A stretch of 64,000 nt of DNA from Bacillota bacterium (GTDB taxonomy: Bacteria; Bacillota; SHA-98; Ch115; JABLXJ01): NCBI GenBank assembly GCA_013178125.1, contig JABLXJ010000009.1, forward strand, positions 62,001 through 126,000, read 5' to 3'. The notes beneath the pieces were generated by a model, which was not told the DNA's origin, made no database searches, and was given only the letters and a program-made list of their open reading frames with translations. How positions within the stretch are numbered: the first letter of the stretch is position 1; each line of letters begins with the position of its first letter. Position numbers and translations under genes: made by a program. Below are positions 9,472 to 19,095 of the stretch, piece after piece.

Positions 9472-9957
9472 CTATGCCCTCCCTATTTCAAGGGCTTTCT
9501 GGGCCATAGACTTTAGCGCATTTATGGCAGTTACGTTGGCCTCGTAAGCGCGCGTCGCCGATATCATGTCCACCATCTCCTTAATGACATCGACATTCGG
9601 CATGGCGACGTACCCGCGCGCATCGGCATCAGGATGCCCCGGATCGTATACCATCCTCAGGGGGGAGGTGTCCTCGGTAATGCCCACTACGACAACCCCA
9701 CCCCGGGCCCCGGCGTCCCGGTCCCGGCCAGTCGCCCAGGTCTCTCCAGACCCTCCAGCCCCCACCTGAAGCCGATCACTATCAAGCCCGTATTGTGCTG
9801 CCACGGCGCTGAATAAAACCTGCTGCCTCCTGTAGGGGCCGCCAGCAGGCGTCCTGGTGGTATTGGCATTCGCTATATTATTGGCTATGACGTCCATCCT
9901 GAGGCGCTCGGCCGTAAGGCCCGAGGCGCTTATCATTATTGAAGAAAAGACGCCCAT
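9472..9957 (-). CDS. flgC: Flagellar proximal rod protein FlgC
   Basis: FlgC is a rod subunit exported through the flagellar channel. The 161-aa protein has the axial-protein N-terminus with the [12 protein letters not shown] motif and the C-terminal [31 protein letters not shown] block that packs against it. A Gly-rich loop ([12 protein letters not shown], residues about 67-80) makes the middle domain slightly longer than usual. It lies three bases from flgB and 63 bases before fliE. Confidence 0.95.
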   Translation of the reverse strand: MGVFSSIMISASGLTAERLRMDVIANNIANANTTRTPAGGPYRRQQVLFSAVAAQYGLDSDRLQVGAGGSGETWATGRDRDAGARGGVVVVGITEDTSPLRMVYDPGHPDADARGYVAMPNVDVIKEMVDMISATRAYEANVTAINALKSMAQKALEIGRA

Positions 9958-9960
9958 ACA

Positions 9961-10329
9961 TCATCGTCTCCCTTCGCTGATAGCCATGCCCAGTATCCTG
10001 AACCTGGCCGAAATCAGCTCCGCAACCGCGTTATATGTCAGCGCATTATCCGCAAGCTTTCCCATCTCGCGGTCGATGTCGACACTATTCTGGTCGACCC
10101 GGTAGGCGAGCGGGGCCACCTCGACCCGCGGCCGGAACCTGGCGAGGGCTGCCTCCCCTTCCTCGAGGGCCGACTTCAGCGCCTCCTCGAAACTGACCTC
10201 GCCTGCCTTGAAACCTGGGGTGTTGACGTTCGCTATATTATTTGATATGACCTCGTGCCTGAGGGACAGGCCATCGAGGGCCTTTGATAAAGCCAGGAAG
10301 GTGATATCGCCGAAAAGCCCGTTACTCAT
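9961..10329 (-). CDS. flgB: Flagellar proximal rod protein FlgB
   Basis: FlgB is the first rod protein of the operon. The open frame extends much further upstream, but the true start is the ATG at 10329, preceded by GGGGAGG with five bases of spacing. This gives a standard 122-aa product. Residues 22-40 carry RHEVISNNIANVNTPGF, the signature of rod and hook axial proteins, and the C-terminal half has the amphipathic helix LTYNAVAELISARFRILGM. It heads the flgB-flgD operon, downstream of a terminator and a large palindrome. Confidence 0.95.
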   Translation of the reverse strand: MSNGLFGDITFLALSKALDGLSLRHEVISNNIANVNTPGFKAGEVSFEEALKSALEEGEAALARFRPRVEVAPLAYRVDQNSVDIDREMGKLADNALTYNAVAELISARFRILGMAISEGRR

Positions 10330-10554
10330 AAGAGCCTCCCCCCGCTCATCGCTCATATGCGATCCTATGTCCTGTATAATCCTGTGCGTACAATCTCGTG
10401 CGGTCCTACACAATCCCGAGGGTATACTCAAGCAAATATGATGCCATGTAGCCTCATATGCCCCATGCTCGCCCGTCCCGCGCAACCTGCGGTCCATACG
10501 GCCCATAGGTAGCATGGGTAGGGGAACGACAAGGAAATGGGACAAAACAAAATA

Positions 10555-10579
10555 CGGATGGGAAAAAAATTCCCATCCG
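10555..10579 (-). terminator. Rho-independent terminator upstream of flgB
   Basis: A perfect 10-bp stem (CGGATGGGAA with TTCCCATCCG on the minus strand) closes a five-base T loop. On the minus strand it is followed by TATTTTGTTTTG. It would end transcripts coming from cheX, so flgB probably has its own promoter downstream or depends on read-through. The stem is AT-flanked on both strands and could also work weakly in the plus direction. Confidence 0.7.
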
Positions 10580-10621
10580 CTATCGTAGATCGCACTTCCA
10601 TACTGCACGCAGGGCAAACAA

Positions 10622-10739
10622 AAGGGTTGCCGGTGCTTGCGTGACGGGGCCTTTGAAATTTGGCAGGGCCCTCGCGCCAAATTTCAACGGAGGCGCGCCG
10701 CAAGCGCGCCGTCCCCGGAACGCAACACCGGCAACCCTT
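10622..10739. repeat. 118-bp nested palindrome, multi-hairpin element
   Basis: The outer arms are a perfect 14-bp inverted repeat (AAGGGTTGCCGGTG at 10622-10635, complement at 10726-10739). After one bulged base it extends by five more pairs (TTGCG 10637-10641 with CGCAA 10721-10725), then a CGGGG/CCCCG pair block (10645-10649, 10713-10717). Inside lie two independent hairpins. One has a 12-bp stem (10653-10664 with 10676-10687) and an AGGGCCCT loop; the other has a 7-bp GC stem (10692-10698 with 10704-10710) and a CGCAA loop. The folded shape is a three-way junction. It could be a structured RNA, a palindromic mobile repeat or a boundary element; the sequence alone does not decide. Confidence 0.75.
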
Positions 10740-10769
10740 GAAAAAACGGTGATAATCTTCAAATTTACA

Positions 10770-11303
10770 CTAATGGGCGAGCGCGCTCACCGCATCCCGG
10801 ATCTGGATCGTGCTCCTCGCAAGGTCAGTAGAGGAGCTTGATTTGGCCTCCTCCAGCGCGATGCTCACCTCTATCTCACCGTACTGGGTCTTGAGCGGGA
10901 CTACGAGACGCTTGATATTAACCGTCGAAATCACCGTCTTTGCGCCCATGATGAGGGTCGGCGGGGAGATGCGGCATGCATAACCGGCCTTCTCGAGCTC
11001 AGCGCTTGCTCCCCCGGTGATCACGTTCCCGATCTCGCTGATTGCGCTTTCGGCCATGCTGTCAAAGGTCTCGACCGGTTGCCCCAACATCGCGCCCACG
11101 AGGTTCCTGGCAGTCTCCTCGGACATGCTATACATAACTATGCCCCGGACCTTTCCAACAACCCCGATCATGACGGTGATATCCTTGCTTGTAAACTGCG
11201 ATTCTTCAATAGAAAGATCGCCCCGGTCGATCTTGGCCTGGACCTCCGTCTGCAGTACATTAAATGCTGCGGATAAGAAAGGATTCACGAATTCCACCTT
11301 CAC
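10770..11303 (-). CDS. cheX: Chemotaxis phosphatase CheX
   Basis: CheX dephosphorylates CheY-P and so resets the motor signal. The 177-aa protein shows the CheC/CheX/FliY helix signature ESAISEIGNVITGGASAELEKAG, with E90 and N93 as the ExxN catalytic pair. The family start MKVEFVNPFLSAAFNVL and the MIGVVGKVRGIVMYSMS strand pattern also fit. A single ExxN motif and the length favour CheX over CheC. It is the last gene of the che run and precedes a palindrome and a terminator. Confidence 0.9.
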   Translation of the reverse strand: MKVEFVNPFLSAAFNVLQTEVQAKIDRGDLSIEESQFTSKDITVMIGVVGKVRGIVMYSMSEETARNLVGAMLGQPVETFDSMAESAISEIGNVITGGASAELEKAGYACRISPPTLIMGAKTVISTVNIKRLVVPLKTQYGEIEVSIALEEAKSSSSTDLARSTIQIRDAVSALAH

Positions 11304-11365
11304 CGGAACTTCCCCCCTGTCTCATTTGACGCTTACTGTTCCTGCGCTCCTGCCTGCAAGAAAAT

Positions 11366-12151
11366 CTACCTGCCTCCGATTTTGCGATAAAAAAAGGGTG
11401 ATACAATTTCCAGGTCGATCTGGCTCGGATTGATTATGCTTTCAGTCGCGCCGACAAAGAGAATACCCCCGGGCTTCAGCGACCTGCTAAACTTGTGAAA
11501 CACCTCGTTTTTTGCCGGCTCCGTGAAATAGATCACCACATTACGGCATAGAATCAAATCCAGGTTTGTTTCAAACTCCTCCCTGAGGAGATCCTGCTCC
11601 CGGAGGGTAACCATCCTCCTGATGGTTTCCCTGACGCGATAGCCATCGGGGTGTGGTTCAAAGAATAGCTTGAGCCGCTCAGGGCTCACGTTGACCAAGT
11701 CCCGCTCCTTGTATACACCAAGGCGAGCCACCTCCAAGATCTCGCTGTCGACATCAGTCGCTAGGATTTGATGCCTCCCGAACGGGGTTGCCTCCTTGAG
11801 AATTATGGCCACGGAATACGCCTCGCTCCCATTTGATGTGCCCGCGCTCCATATCTTCAAGCTCGGGCTCCTCTTCAGGAGGTAAGGGATGAAGACGTTT
11901 TGCAGTTCCCCGAACTTATCAGGATTCCTAAAGAACTCCGAGACATTTATCGTAAACCAGCTCTTGAACTCTTCACGCCGGGCCTCGTCCCGCTCCAGGA
12001 GCCTGGCATATGCCAGGTAGCTGTCGATCCCCAGCCTGCTCATCAAGGTCTTGAGCCTTCGCTCCATCAACGGCCCCTTGTAAGAATTCAAATCTACTCC
12101 GGTGATGGCCGAGACCTTGTGGCGGAAATAATCAAATTCGTTGAATCCCAT
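11366..12151 (-). CDS. cheR: Chemotaxis protein methyltransferase CheR
   Basis: CheR transfers methyl groups from S-adenosylmethionine to glutamates of chemoreceptors. The 261-aa protein has the N-terminal helical domain (LNSYKGPLMERRLKTLMSRLG), the FTINVSEFFRNPDKF motif, the SAM-binding loop IWSAGTSNGSEAYSVAI, and LILCRNVVIYF in the catalytic domain. The consensus Gly-Cys of the SAM loop reads Gly-Thr here. It sits between cheB and cheX, giving a methylation pair next to the phosphatase. Confidence 0.95.
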   Translation of the reverse strand: MGFNEFDYFRHKVSAITGVDLNSYKGPLMERRLKTLMSRLGIDSYLAYARLLERDEARREEFKSWFTINVSEFFRNPDKFGELQNVFIPYLLKRSPSLKIWSAGTSNGSEAYSVAIILKEATPFGRHQILATDVDSEILEVARLGVYKERDLVNVSPERLKLFFEPHPDGYRVRETIRRMVTLREQDLLREEFETNLDLILCRNVVIYFTEPAKNEVFHKFSRSLKPGGILFVGATESIINPSQIDLEIVSPFFYRKIGGR

Positions 12152-12249
12152 ACACCGCTTTCTCCTTCAACACCCGTTCCCCGTTTCCCCTCTGCCCGGC
12201 CGGCGTATTACCATAAATCCCATCCAGGCCTCCAGGTCGACGTTCCCAG

Positions 12250-13359
12250 CTAGATCCCATCCACGGCCTCCGCGATGGCGTCCGCCACGTGGTCCAGTGA
12301 AACGACCCTGTCGGCATTCCCCATTTCCACCACAGCGCGAGGCATCCCGTACACTACCGAGGTTTCTTCATCCTGAACGATCGTCCTGCCGCCGGACTTC
12401 TTCAGCATGGCCATGCCCCTGGCTCCATCCATGCCCATCCCCGTCAGGATCACACCCACGATGCGGCGCCCAAACACGGGCAAAGCGGACTCGAGGGTTA
12501 TATCGATGGCGGGCCTGACCCCGTGCAGTGGAGGTCCACCGTTTAGCGCTATGGTCTTGTCTGGCGTCACGACCATATGCAGCCCCCCCGGTGCCACAAT
12601 CACCTTTCCACGCGAAATCGGCTCCCCGTCCTCTCCCTCTTTGATGTCCATGAGCGAGATTTCATCAAGCCGCATAGCGAGGGACCTGGTAAAACCCGGT
12701 GGCATATGCTGGACCACCAGCACCCCGGCATCGAGGTCGCCCGGGAGGCGGGGAACTATCTCTTGTAACGCCCCGGGCCCTCCTGTCGAGCTCCCGATGA
12801 TCACGAGATTCTCCGGGGGGTTCCCCGGCGTGGCCACCATCCCCGCGCCTGGAGCCCCGCCCGGGCTCCCCGGCAGCGCGCTCAGGCCGACCTCCGCGTC
12901 CTTCTTCAATAACGGGACTCGAGTCTGGGGGAAATGGCGCATCCGGTGCGGAAATAACTTCGCGCGACGCGCTATGCGTATTTTGGTTAGGAGCTGGTCC
13001 CGCACCTTCTCGATATCGAGGGAGATCGTGCCTGACGGCTTCGGCACGAAGTCGACCGCTCCAAGCCGCAGGGCCTCCATGGTAGTCTCAGCGTTCTCCT
13101 GCGTCAGGCTGCTCAGCATCACAACGGGCGTCGGCACCTCGCTCATTATGCGCTTCAGAGCCGTAAGCCCGTCCACCTTTGGCATCTGGACATCAAGCGT
13201 GACGACATCCGGGAGTAGGACCTTGATCTTCTCCAGGGCGTCGCCCCCGTCGCGCGCAGTAGCCACAACCTCCATATCAGGATCGCTTGCGACCATCTTA
13301 GATATAACCTTGCGCATAAAAGCGGAATCGTCCGCAACAAGCACTCTAATCTTTCCCAT
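12250..13359 (-). CDS. cheB: Chemotaxis methylesterase / glutamine deamidase CheB
   Basis: CheB removes receptor methyl groups when phosphorylated by CheA. The 369-aa product has a receiver domain with acid residues D10-D11 and phospho-acceptor D56. A linker follows that is stretched by a Pro/Gly-rich run (about 160-183). The methylesterase domain then carries IGSSTGGPGAL with the catalytic serine at about 190-191, VVQHMPPGFT (catalytic His) and LTGMGMDGARG (catalytic Asp). It is encoded between cheY and cheR. Confidence 0.96.
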   Translation of the reverse strand: MGKIRVLVADDSAFMRKVISKMVASDPDMEVVATARDGGDALEKIKVLLPDVVTLDVQMPKVDGLTALKRIMSEVPTPVVMLSSLTQENAETTMEALRLGAVDFVPKPSGTISLDIEKVRDQLLTKIRIARRAKLFPHRMRHFPQTRVPLLKKDAEVGLSALPGSPGGAPGAGMVATPGNPPENLVIIGSSTGGPGALQEIVPRLPGDLDAGVLVVQHMPPGFTRSLAMRLDEISLMDIKEGEDGEPISRGKVIVAPGGLHMVVTPDKTIALNGGPPLHGVRPAIDITLESALPVFGRRIVGVILTGMGMDGARGMAMLKKSGGRTIVQDEETSVVYGMPRAVVEMGNADRVVSLDHVADAIAEAVDGI

Positions 13360-13434
13360 CGAGATTCCTACCGCCTCCGGGCCCCGAAATCAACCAGTAA
13401 ACCTGGCTATCTATAAAGCCGGCTGGAAGGCTGG

Positions 13435-13791
13435 CTAGCCCACGAATTTCTTGACAGCTGCGAGAATCCTATCCGGCTGGAACGGCTTGACTACGAAGTC
13501 CTTTGCGCCAGCCTTTATGGCATCGAGAACCATCGACTGCTGGCCAAGAGCGCTGCACATAATTATCTTGGTATCATTATCTACCTTCTTTATCTCCTTT
13601 ACGGCAGTTATACCGTCCATAACTGGCATGGTGATATCCATCAAGACCGCATCAGGGCGCTCGCTTATGTACTTCTCCACGGCCTCGGCGCCATTAGTCG
13701 CCTCAATTACCTCGTAACCGTTTTCTTGGAGAAGCTTCACGGCCCGCATGCGCATAAAAGCTGCATCATCCACTACAAGGATCTTGCCCAT
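13435..13791 (-). CDS. cheY: Response regulator CheY
   Basis: A single-domain receiver of 118 aa that carries phosphate from CheA to the flagellar switch. D8 and D9 form the acid pocket, D52 is the phospho-acceptor (VLMDITMP), S80 and K102 (FVVKPF) complete the active site. The frame is open upstream, but MGKILVVDD at 13791 is preceded by GGTGGGGGGAAGA and matches the family start. It lies between cheA and cheB. Confidence 0.94.
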   Translation of the reverse strand: MGKILVVDDAAFMRMRAVKLLQENGYEVIEATNGAEAVEKYISERPDAVLMDITMPVMDGITAVKEIKKVDNDTKIIMCSALGQQSMVLDAIKAGAKDFVVKPFQPDRILAAVKKFVG

Positions 13792-13864
13792 TCTTCCCCC
13801 CACCTCTGACACTTGACACTAGCGTCATCCATCAGCCATCAGGCTGTTTCAGACTGCCATCGCT

Positions 13865-16171
13865 TCAAACTGCTATGGTTTCAGACCTGGGTACGCCCCT
13901 CATGAGCCCTGGGATGTCCAGTATGAGGGCGACGCTCCCATCGCCAAGAATGGTGGCGCCTGCTATACCGGGAACCTCGCCGATCAGGCCGCCCAGGCTC
14001 TTCAAGACGACCTCCTGCTCACCGATGAGGGTCTCCACGGTGAGGCCAACCTCCCTGCCGCCGGTATTCACTATGACGATGAACTCATCTGCCCCGCCAC
14101 ACCCGTCGCCGTAGAAGGATTCCCCGAGCCTGATCAGGGGAAACACCCTATCGCGCAGGGCCACAACCTCCTGGCCCTTGACCACATGCAGCTCGCTCGA
14201 GTTCAGCTTTATGATCTCGAGGATTGACGAGAGGGGGATCGCATAGGTGCATTCGCCGATACCAACCAGGAGCGCCCTTACGATTGCAAGAGTAAGCGGC
14301 AATCTTATACTAAACGTCGTGCCCTTGCCAACCTCGGTCTTGATCTCGATCGAGCCATTTACGCGCTCTATATTCTTCTTGACAACATCCATCCCGACGC
14401 CTCGGCCCGAAACCTCGCTCACCCTCCTGGCCGTGCTCAGGCCCGGCAGGAAGATCAGCTCGAGGGCCTCGTCCCTTGACAGACGGGCCGCAGCCTCCTG
14501 GCTGATCAAACCCTTGCGAACCGCGGATTCCTGGACGCGGGTGGGATCAATGCCGGCGCCATCATCCGAGACCGTTATTAGGATTTGATTCTCCCTGTGG
14601 CAAGCCGAAAGCCTTATCGTGCCGGATGGGCTCTTGCCCGCCTTAACGCGCTCCCCGGGCGGCTCAATCCCATGATCGACAGCATTCCTCAAGAGGTGAA
14701 TCAGGGGGTCCCCGATCTCCTGCAGGACGGACCTGTCGAGCTCGGTCTCCTCGCCCTCGATGATGAACTCCACCTGTTTCCCCGCGCCCTGCGCGAGATC
14801 GCGGACCATGCGCGGGAACTTCTTGAAGATGCTGTCAAGCGGCAGCATCCGGGCCTTCATGATCTCCTCTTGAAGCTGGCTCGTCGTCCGGCCTATGTGG
14901 CCCGCGGTGAGGTTCAACTCCTCAGCCAGGTCAGCAGCCTCCCCCCGGGTCGCAAGATCCTGCAGGATTTGAGCTAACCGCGTCCGGTCGATTACGAGCT
15001 CACCGACCAGGTTCATGAGCTCATCAAGCAGCTTCACGTCCACGCGCACGCTGCGGATCGCTGACGACGAGATCCGGAGACCGCCGCCCGCCGCAACCGC
15101 TCCCGGTGCCCCAGCTGCCGCTCCCGCCGCGCTGGTTGATTTCGACTCCGCTGCCCCGGATCCGGGCTCGGATCCGGGTGCGCCCGCCGTCGCAGGCCTT
15201 GTCGCAACTGGTTCGGGTATGATGCCCCCCTCGCCCACCTGGAGGCGGCGAATGTCTACCTTCGTAACATCGGGGATCGCGACAACGGCCTGGCGTAGGG
15301 CCTCACGCGGGGCCTGTGTCAGAAATAATACCTCCAGGTGATTGCCGACCCTCTCTTCCTCGATTTCATCGAGGCTGGGGCTGGACTCAACAACCTTACC
15401 GTTCTCGCCCAGGGCGAGGATCACCTGGTATGCCCTGACCGCTGGCATTATGCTATCAGGAGCGAGCTCCACGGAGATCCGCAGAGCCTCGTAACCATCC
15501 TTAACCCCCTGGCGCAGCTGCTCCTGGACGCTCTCGCTGGATTCGCCCTCCATCACCTGCTCTTCCGACCCGGGCGGCACTGTCGCACCGTATTCACCGG
15601 GCCCGGCAGCGACCAGGGCCGCCTGCGTAACCGGCGCAACCTCCGCGACCGGTGCGCCCGATACGCCCGATGCAGTCGGTGCAGCCGCCACAACTGGTAC
15701 CCCTCCTACAGCTTGTACACCTAGCGCGGCCGGCGCAGGGGCGACCGTGACCCCGTCCGCAGGGCTGAGCTCTCCACGTTCCACGACCTGCCTGAGCCTG
15801 GCAAGCGTGACCCCGAGCAGCTCGACCGCGGCCTCCTCTCCCGTCCTCACCTCGTCAACGAGCGCCCGCATAAGGTCGAGCGACGAGAATAATAGGTCGA
15901 CAAGGCCCCCCACCACCTCGATCCGGTGGCTCCTGAGCCTATCAAACACCCCCTCGACAGCGTGCATGAGCGCTGTGAGACGCTGGTGGCCCAGGGTCGC
16001 AGCGGACCCTTTGAGAGTGTGAGCTGCGCGGAATATCTCCTGGAGGAGATCCTCATTATCGGATTCATCCTCGAGACGCAAAATATCCCTCTCGAGAATG
16101 TCAAGGAGTTCTTCCGCCTCGTCCAGGAATACCTTAGTTTCCTCGGGGGTTAAATTCCCATCAAACTCCAT
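13865..16171 (-). CDS. cheA: Chemotaxis histidine kinase CheA
   Basis: CheA is the receptor-coupled kinase that phosphorylates CheY and CheB. The 768-aa protein shows an Hpt domain with H51 in AAHTLKGSAATLG, a long Ala/Gly/Pro/Val linker, a P2-like domain (about 215-310), a second Ala/Gly linker, then the dimerisation helices (LLDELMNLVGELVIDRTRL). An HATPase domain (HLLRNAVDHGIE, VSDDGAGID, GRGVGMDVV) and a C-terminal CheW-like domain follow. The linkers are unusually rich in short Ala-Gly-Val words. It is 18 bases from cheW. Confidence 0.97.
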   Translation of the reverse strand: MEFDGNLTPEETKVFLDEAEELLDILERDILRLEDESDNEDLLQEIFRAAHTLKGSAATLGHQRLTALMHAVEGVFDRLRSHRIEVVGGLVDLLFSSLDLMRALVDEVRTGEEAAVELLGVTLARLRQVVERGELSPADGVTVAPAPAALGVQAVGGVPVVAAAPTASGVSGAPVAEVAPVTQAALVAAGPGEYGATVPPGSEEQVMEGESSESVQEQLRQGVKDGYEALRISVELAPDSIMPAVRAYQVILALGENGKVVESSPSLDEIEEERVGNHLEVLFLTQAPREALRQAVVAIPDVTKVDIRRLQVGEGGIIPEPVATRPATAGAPGSEPGSGAAESKSTSAAGAAAGAPGAVAAGGGLRISSSAIRSVRVDVKLLDELMNLVGELVIDRTRLAQILQDLATRGEAADLAEELNLTAGHIGRTTSQLQEEIMKARMLPLDSIFKKFPRMVRDLAQGAGKQVEFIIEGEETELDRSVLQEIGDPLIHLLRNAVDHGIEPPGERVKAGKSPSGTIRLSACHRENQILITVSDDGAGIDPTRVQESAVRKGLISQEAAARLSRDEALELIFLPGLSTARRVSEVSGRGVGMDVVKKNIERVNGSIEIKTEVGKGTTFSIRLPLTLAIVRALLVGIGECTYAIPLSSILEIIKLNSSELHVVKGQEVVALRDRVFPLIRLGESFYGDGCGGADEFIVIVNTGGREVGLTVETLIGEQEVVLKSLGGLIGEVPGIAGATILGDGSVALILDIPGLMRGVPRSETIAV

Positions 16172-16188
16172 AGATATCTCCCCCGCTA

Positions 16189-16677
16189 TTACGCTTCTTC
16201 AACCTCCGCAAGCTCGTCAACTTCCCTTTTATCGAGGAGCCTGCTCATGTTGAGAAGGATGATCAGCCTCTCCTCGAGTCGCGCGATCCCCTCTATGAAC
16301 TGGGCATCAACATCCACGACGATGGACGAAGGGGGCTCAATGGAATCCGAAGGTATCCTGAGCACCTCCGAGACTGCATCCACAACGACTCCAAGCGTAT
16401 GTTCGCCGATCTCCACCACGACGATCCTCGTGTCTCTCGTGTGCTCCACAACGGGCAGCTCAAATCGCTTGCGAAGGTCGATCACCGGTATGACGTTCCC
16501 GCGCAGGTTTATTATCCCCTCAATGAAATCGGGCGCCCGCGGGACCCGCGTAATCCGCTGGACGGTAATAATCTCGCGCACGCTGCTGATATCAATGCCG
16601 TAATCCTCATCGCCGAGCTTGAAGACAACGAGCTGCCTCTCCACCGCTTCCATTCCCGCTGCTGTAGCCTCTCCCAC
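16189..16677 (-). CDS. cheW: Chemotaxis coupling protein CheW
   Basis: CheW links receptors to CheA. The 162-aa protein has the family pattern VFKLGDEDYGIDISSVREI, RVPRAPDFIEGIINLRGNVIPVIDLRKRF (the strand-loop core) and TLGVVVDAVSEVLRI. It has the acidic C-terminal tail (KREVDELAEVEEA) often seen in clostridial CheW. It lies between the MCP gene and cheA in the same direction. Confidence 0.95.
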   Translation of the reverse strand: MGEATAAGMEAVERQLVVFKLGDEDYGIDISSVREIITVQRITRVPRAPDFIEGIINLRGNVIPVIDLRKRFELPVVEHTRDTRIVVVEIGEHTLGVVVDAVSEVLRIPSDSIEPPSSIVVDVDAQFIEGIARLEERLIILLNMSRLLDKREVDELAEVEEA

Positions 16678-16767
16678 GCTTATCCCCCCGTTCTCCCCGA
16701 ATTACCTTACCACACCACTTGCCTTTCTCTGCTCGACTAACCGGTCAGACTTTGCCTGTCCAATCGC

Positions 16768-18933
16768 TTAAACCGTGAACTGGTTCGCCACTGCGCGCAA
16801 TTCCTCGCTGAGCTGGGCCAAGGACTTCGCGGCGGCCGCCACTTCGTTGATGGACGCCGTCATTTCCGCAACCGAGGCCGAGACCTCCTCCGCTGCTGCT
16901 GCGCTCTCCTCCGAGATTGCGGCTATATTCGCGATATCCTGCTCGACCCGCTCGCTATTCCTGGCCATGGCCCGGGTTGCCTCCAGGTTAGCCCGGGCTA
17001 TGCTCGCGATCCTATCCACTGCCTTGCTCACCCGGGATGCGCCCTCATTGAGGCCCTCGGTGAACGCGGCAACCTGCTCCAGGCTTTTCTGGCCCTTGGC
17101 TGTGACATCCAGTATCGCCTCGAGGGCCTTGCCGGCATCCCTGGCGAGCGCGGAGCCATTCCGCACCTCCTCGGTGCCCTTGACCATCGCCTTGACAGCA
17201 TCCTGGATGCCGCCGGTAATATGGCTCAGAAGCCCCGCTATCTCCTTTGTGGCCCTGGACGAGCGCTCCGCGAGCTTGCGCACCTCGTCGGCGACCACGG
17301 CGAAGCCGCGGCCGTGCTCGCCGGCGCGCGCAGCCTCAATGGCAGCGTTCAACGCGAGCAGATTTGTCCGCTCCGCTATATCATCGATGACCTCGATTAT
17401 CGTGCCGATCTGCTGCGATTGCTCACCCAGTTGATTTATCCTCGAGGCTGCATCCGCAACGACCTTCTCAATTCCGGACATATTGGCGACGACCTTGCTC
17501 ACGGCCTCGCTCCCCGCCGCCGCGCTCCGATCGTTGGCCGAGGCTGCTGCGGCTGCCTCCTGGATCATGGAAACTGCCCTGTGGATGTTTTCAACCATGT
17601 CTTCCACGACCGCGACCGCCTCAGACGCGCCGGCGGCCTGCTCCTCTGCGCCCCTTGCAATCTGCGCGATCGCGCCCCCCATCTCCGATGTGGCCCCGGA
17701 CGTTGCCTGGGCCGCGGCAGATTGCTCGGTCGCCCCCTTAGCGACCTGTTCGATCGATGCCGCTATCTGCTGGGTGCTCTTCACGGCCTCGTCCATCGAC
17801 GCCGACAGCTGCTCGCCTGACGCCGCAACCCGGCCGGCGATGTCCATGCTCTGGCGAATGATGCCCCGCAGGCTCCCCACGAACTGGTTGAACGCCCCTG
17901 CGAGCTGGCCTGTCTCATCGCTGCTCTTAACCCTTATCTCCTTTGTAAGGTCTCCCCCACCGGCCGCGATGGCCGCCAGCTGGTCCTTTATCGCCAGAAT
18001 CGGCCTGGCAACTGCGCTGGTGAGCAGGAGGACGACTATAAACGTCGCAAGAAGCCCGACCACAACCAGCATTAGTGAGCTGGAGGCCAGCTTACGCGCC
18101 TCATGCGTAATCTCGTGCTCGGGAACAGTCAGCGCCAGCGACCAGCTGGTATTGGGGACGGGCGCGTGGACCAGCATCATCTCGGAGCCAGCACCCCCAG
18201 TGCCGCCCGGGCTCAGGCTGTAGCGGGCTATGCCGCTCTTGCCGGCGACCATCTCCTTTACAGCACTGGCGAGGCGGGCATCCTTGCTTTCCAGCAGGTT
18301 GCCGCGGAGATGCGCATCTTTCTCGCTCCCGCCCGCTATCAGGCTTCCATCGCCGCCCACGAGGTAACTCTGGCCGGTTTCCCCGAGTTTAATATCGGCA
18401 ATAATCTTAGCAAAGGACTTCAATGAAATCAGGCCAACCAGGACGCCATTGATAGCACCGAAGGTGCCGTTTATTGGGACCGCGATGGCTATCATGGAGC
18501 CGCCTATGCTCTTGAAGCTTACCACATCCGAGATGTAGGGCGTCCCCGAAAGCGCCTTCTTGAAATATTCTTCGTCCCCTATATTCCCAACGGCCTCCAG
18601 CGGGTCCCGGTATGTCCCATCAGGGCCCGCTATCACGACCATTTCATAATTGCCGAGCGTCGGCAGGATCGCCCTGAGGTACGGCCCCTGCTGGCTCCAA
18701 TCCATCGATTGAATCGCCGGCATCGAAGCCAGGAAGTTCATCTCTACCAGCCGGGCGGAAAGCCACTCGCTGACGTTTTGAGCCCCCAGCCTGGCTAGCT
18801 TCAACCCGGATTCCTCCGTCTCGCCAGTCAGGAGGCCGGCGGCGGTTCGATAATTGAGGAATGTAATAGAGCCCATTGATATGATAATAATGGCAAGGAT
18901 AACCAAGAGAAGCCTTGTTTTTATGCTCTTCAT
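16768..18933 (-). CDS. Methyl-accepting chemotaxis protein (Cache/HAMP/MA)
   Basis: A transmembrane chemoreceptor of 721 aa. The start is the ATG at 18933 ([11 protein letters not shown]) after GAGGGGAAAAA, not the longer in-frame start. It has a first membrane helix at about 7-29, an extracellular double-Cache-like sensor (about 35-280, with [17 protein letters not shown]), a second membrane helix ([18 protein letters not shown]) and a HAMP segment. The signalling domain carries the hairpin motif [22 protein letters not shown] and [16 protein letters not shown]. Ligand unknown; such Cache domains often bind amino or carboxylic acids. It heads the che operon from a sigma-D promoter. Confidence 0.95.
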   Translation of the reverse strand: MKSIKTRLLLVILAIIIISMGSITFLNYRTAAGLLTGETEESGLKLARLGAQNVSEWLSARLVEMNFLASMPAIQSMDWSQQGPYLRAILPTLGNYEMVVIAGPDGTYRDPLEAVGNIGDEEYFKKALSGTPYISDVVSFKSIGGSMIAIAVPINGTFGAINGVLVGLISLKSFAKIIADIKLGETGQSYLVGGDGSLIAGGSEKDAHLRGNLLESKDARLASAVKEMVAGKSGIARYSLSPGGTGGAGSEMMLVHAPVPNTSWSLALTVPEHEITHEARKLASSSLMLVVVGLLATFIVVLLLTSAVARPILAIKDQLAAIAAGGGDLTKEIRVKSSDETGQLAGAFNQFVGSLRGIIRQSMDIAGRVAASGEQLSASMDEAVKSTQQIAASIEQVAKGATEQSAAAQATSGATSEMGGAIAQIARGAEEQAAGASEAVAVVEDMVENIHRAVSMIQEAAAAASANDRSAAAGSEAVSKVVANMSGIEKVVADAASRINQLGEQSQQIGTIIEVIDDIAERTNLLALNAAIEAARAGEHGRGFAVVADEVRKLAERSSRATKEIAGLLSHITGGIQDAVKAMVKGTEEVRNGSALARDAGKALEAILDVTAKGQKSLEQVAAFTEGLNEGASRVSKAVDRIASIARANLEATRAMARNSERVEQDIANIAAISEESAAAAEEVSASVAEMTASINEVAAAAKSLAQLSEELRAVANQFTV

Positions 18934-18995
18934 TTTTTCCCCTCGCCTCCCTGACCTTCCCCGTCCGTCCACCGATTCACCCTCTTACCTAACTT

Positions 18996-19023
18996 ATATC
19001 GGCATATTCGGGCGAAGGCTTTA
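18996..19023 (-). promoter_or_regulatory. Sigma-D (sigma-28) promoter of the mcp-che operon
   Basis: On the minus strand TAAA (complement of 19020-19023) is followed after 16 bases by GCCGATAT (complement of 18996-19003). This is the consensus for the motility sigma factor of Bacillota (TAAA-N15/16-GCCGATAA/T). It ends 62 bases before the MCP start codon, so the receptor and downstream che genes are probably in the late motility regulon. Confidence 0.8.
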
Positions 19024-19095
19024 GCCAAATCTAACAAAAACGTCCTAACATGCGGGTCTGCCTGCGGGGGAAAAATAAATTGGGGGTGAGTAAGT

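Larger units (their letters stand above)
10330..10769. other. Intergenic region between cheX and flgB
   Basis: This 440-base gap holds no gene. It contains the nested palindrome at 10622-10739, a terminator hairpin at 10555-10579, and about 225 bases of leader before flgB. That leader is rich in near-repeated words such as GCATATGA, CATGGGGCATATG and GGATTATACAGGACATAGGATCG. I found no convincing sigma-D site (TAAA-N15-GCCGATAA) in the flgB leader. Sigma-A-like hexamers are present but none stands out. Confidence 0.7.

Noticed and set aside
10622-10739. Cyclic-di-GMP riboswitch upstream of flgB
   Set aside because: The conserved GEMM-I core and tetraloop-receptor pattern are not present; the element is a nested palindrome instead.
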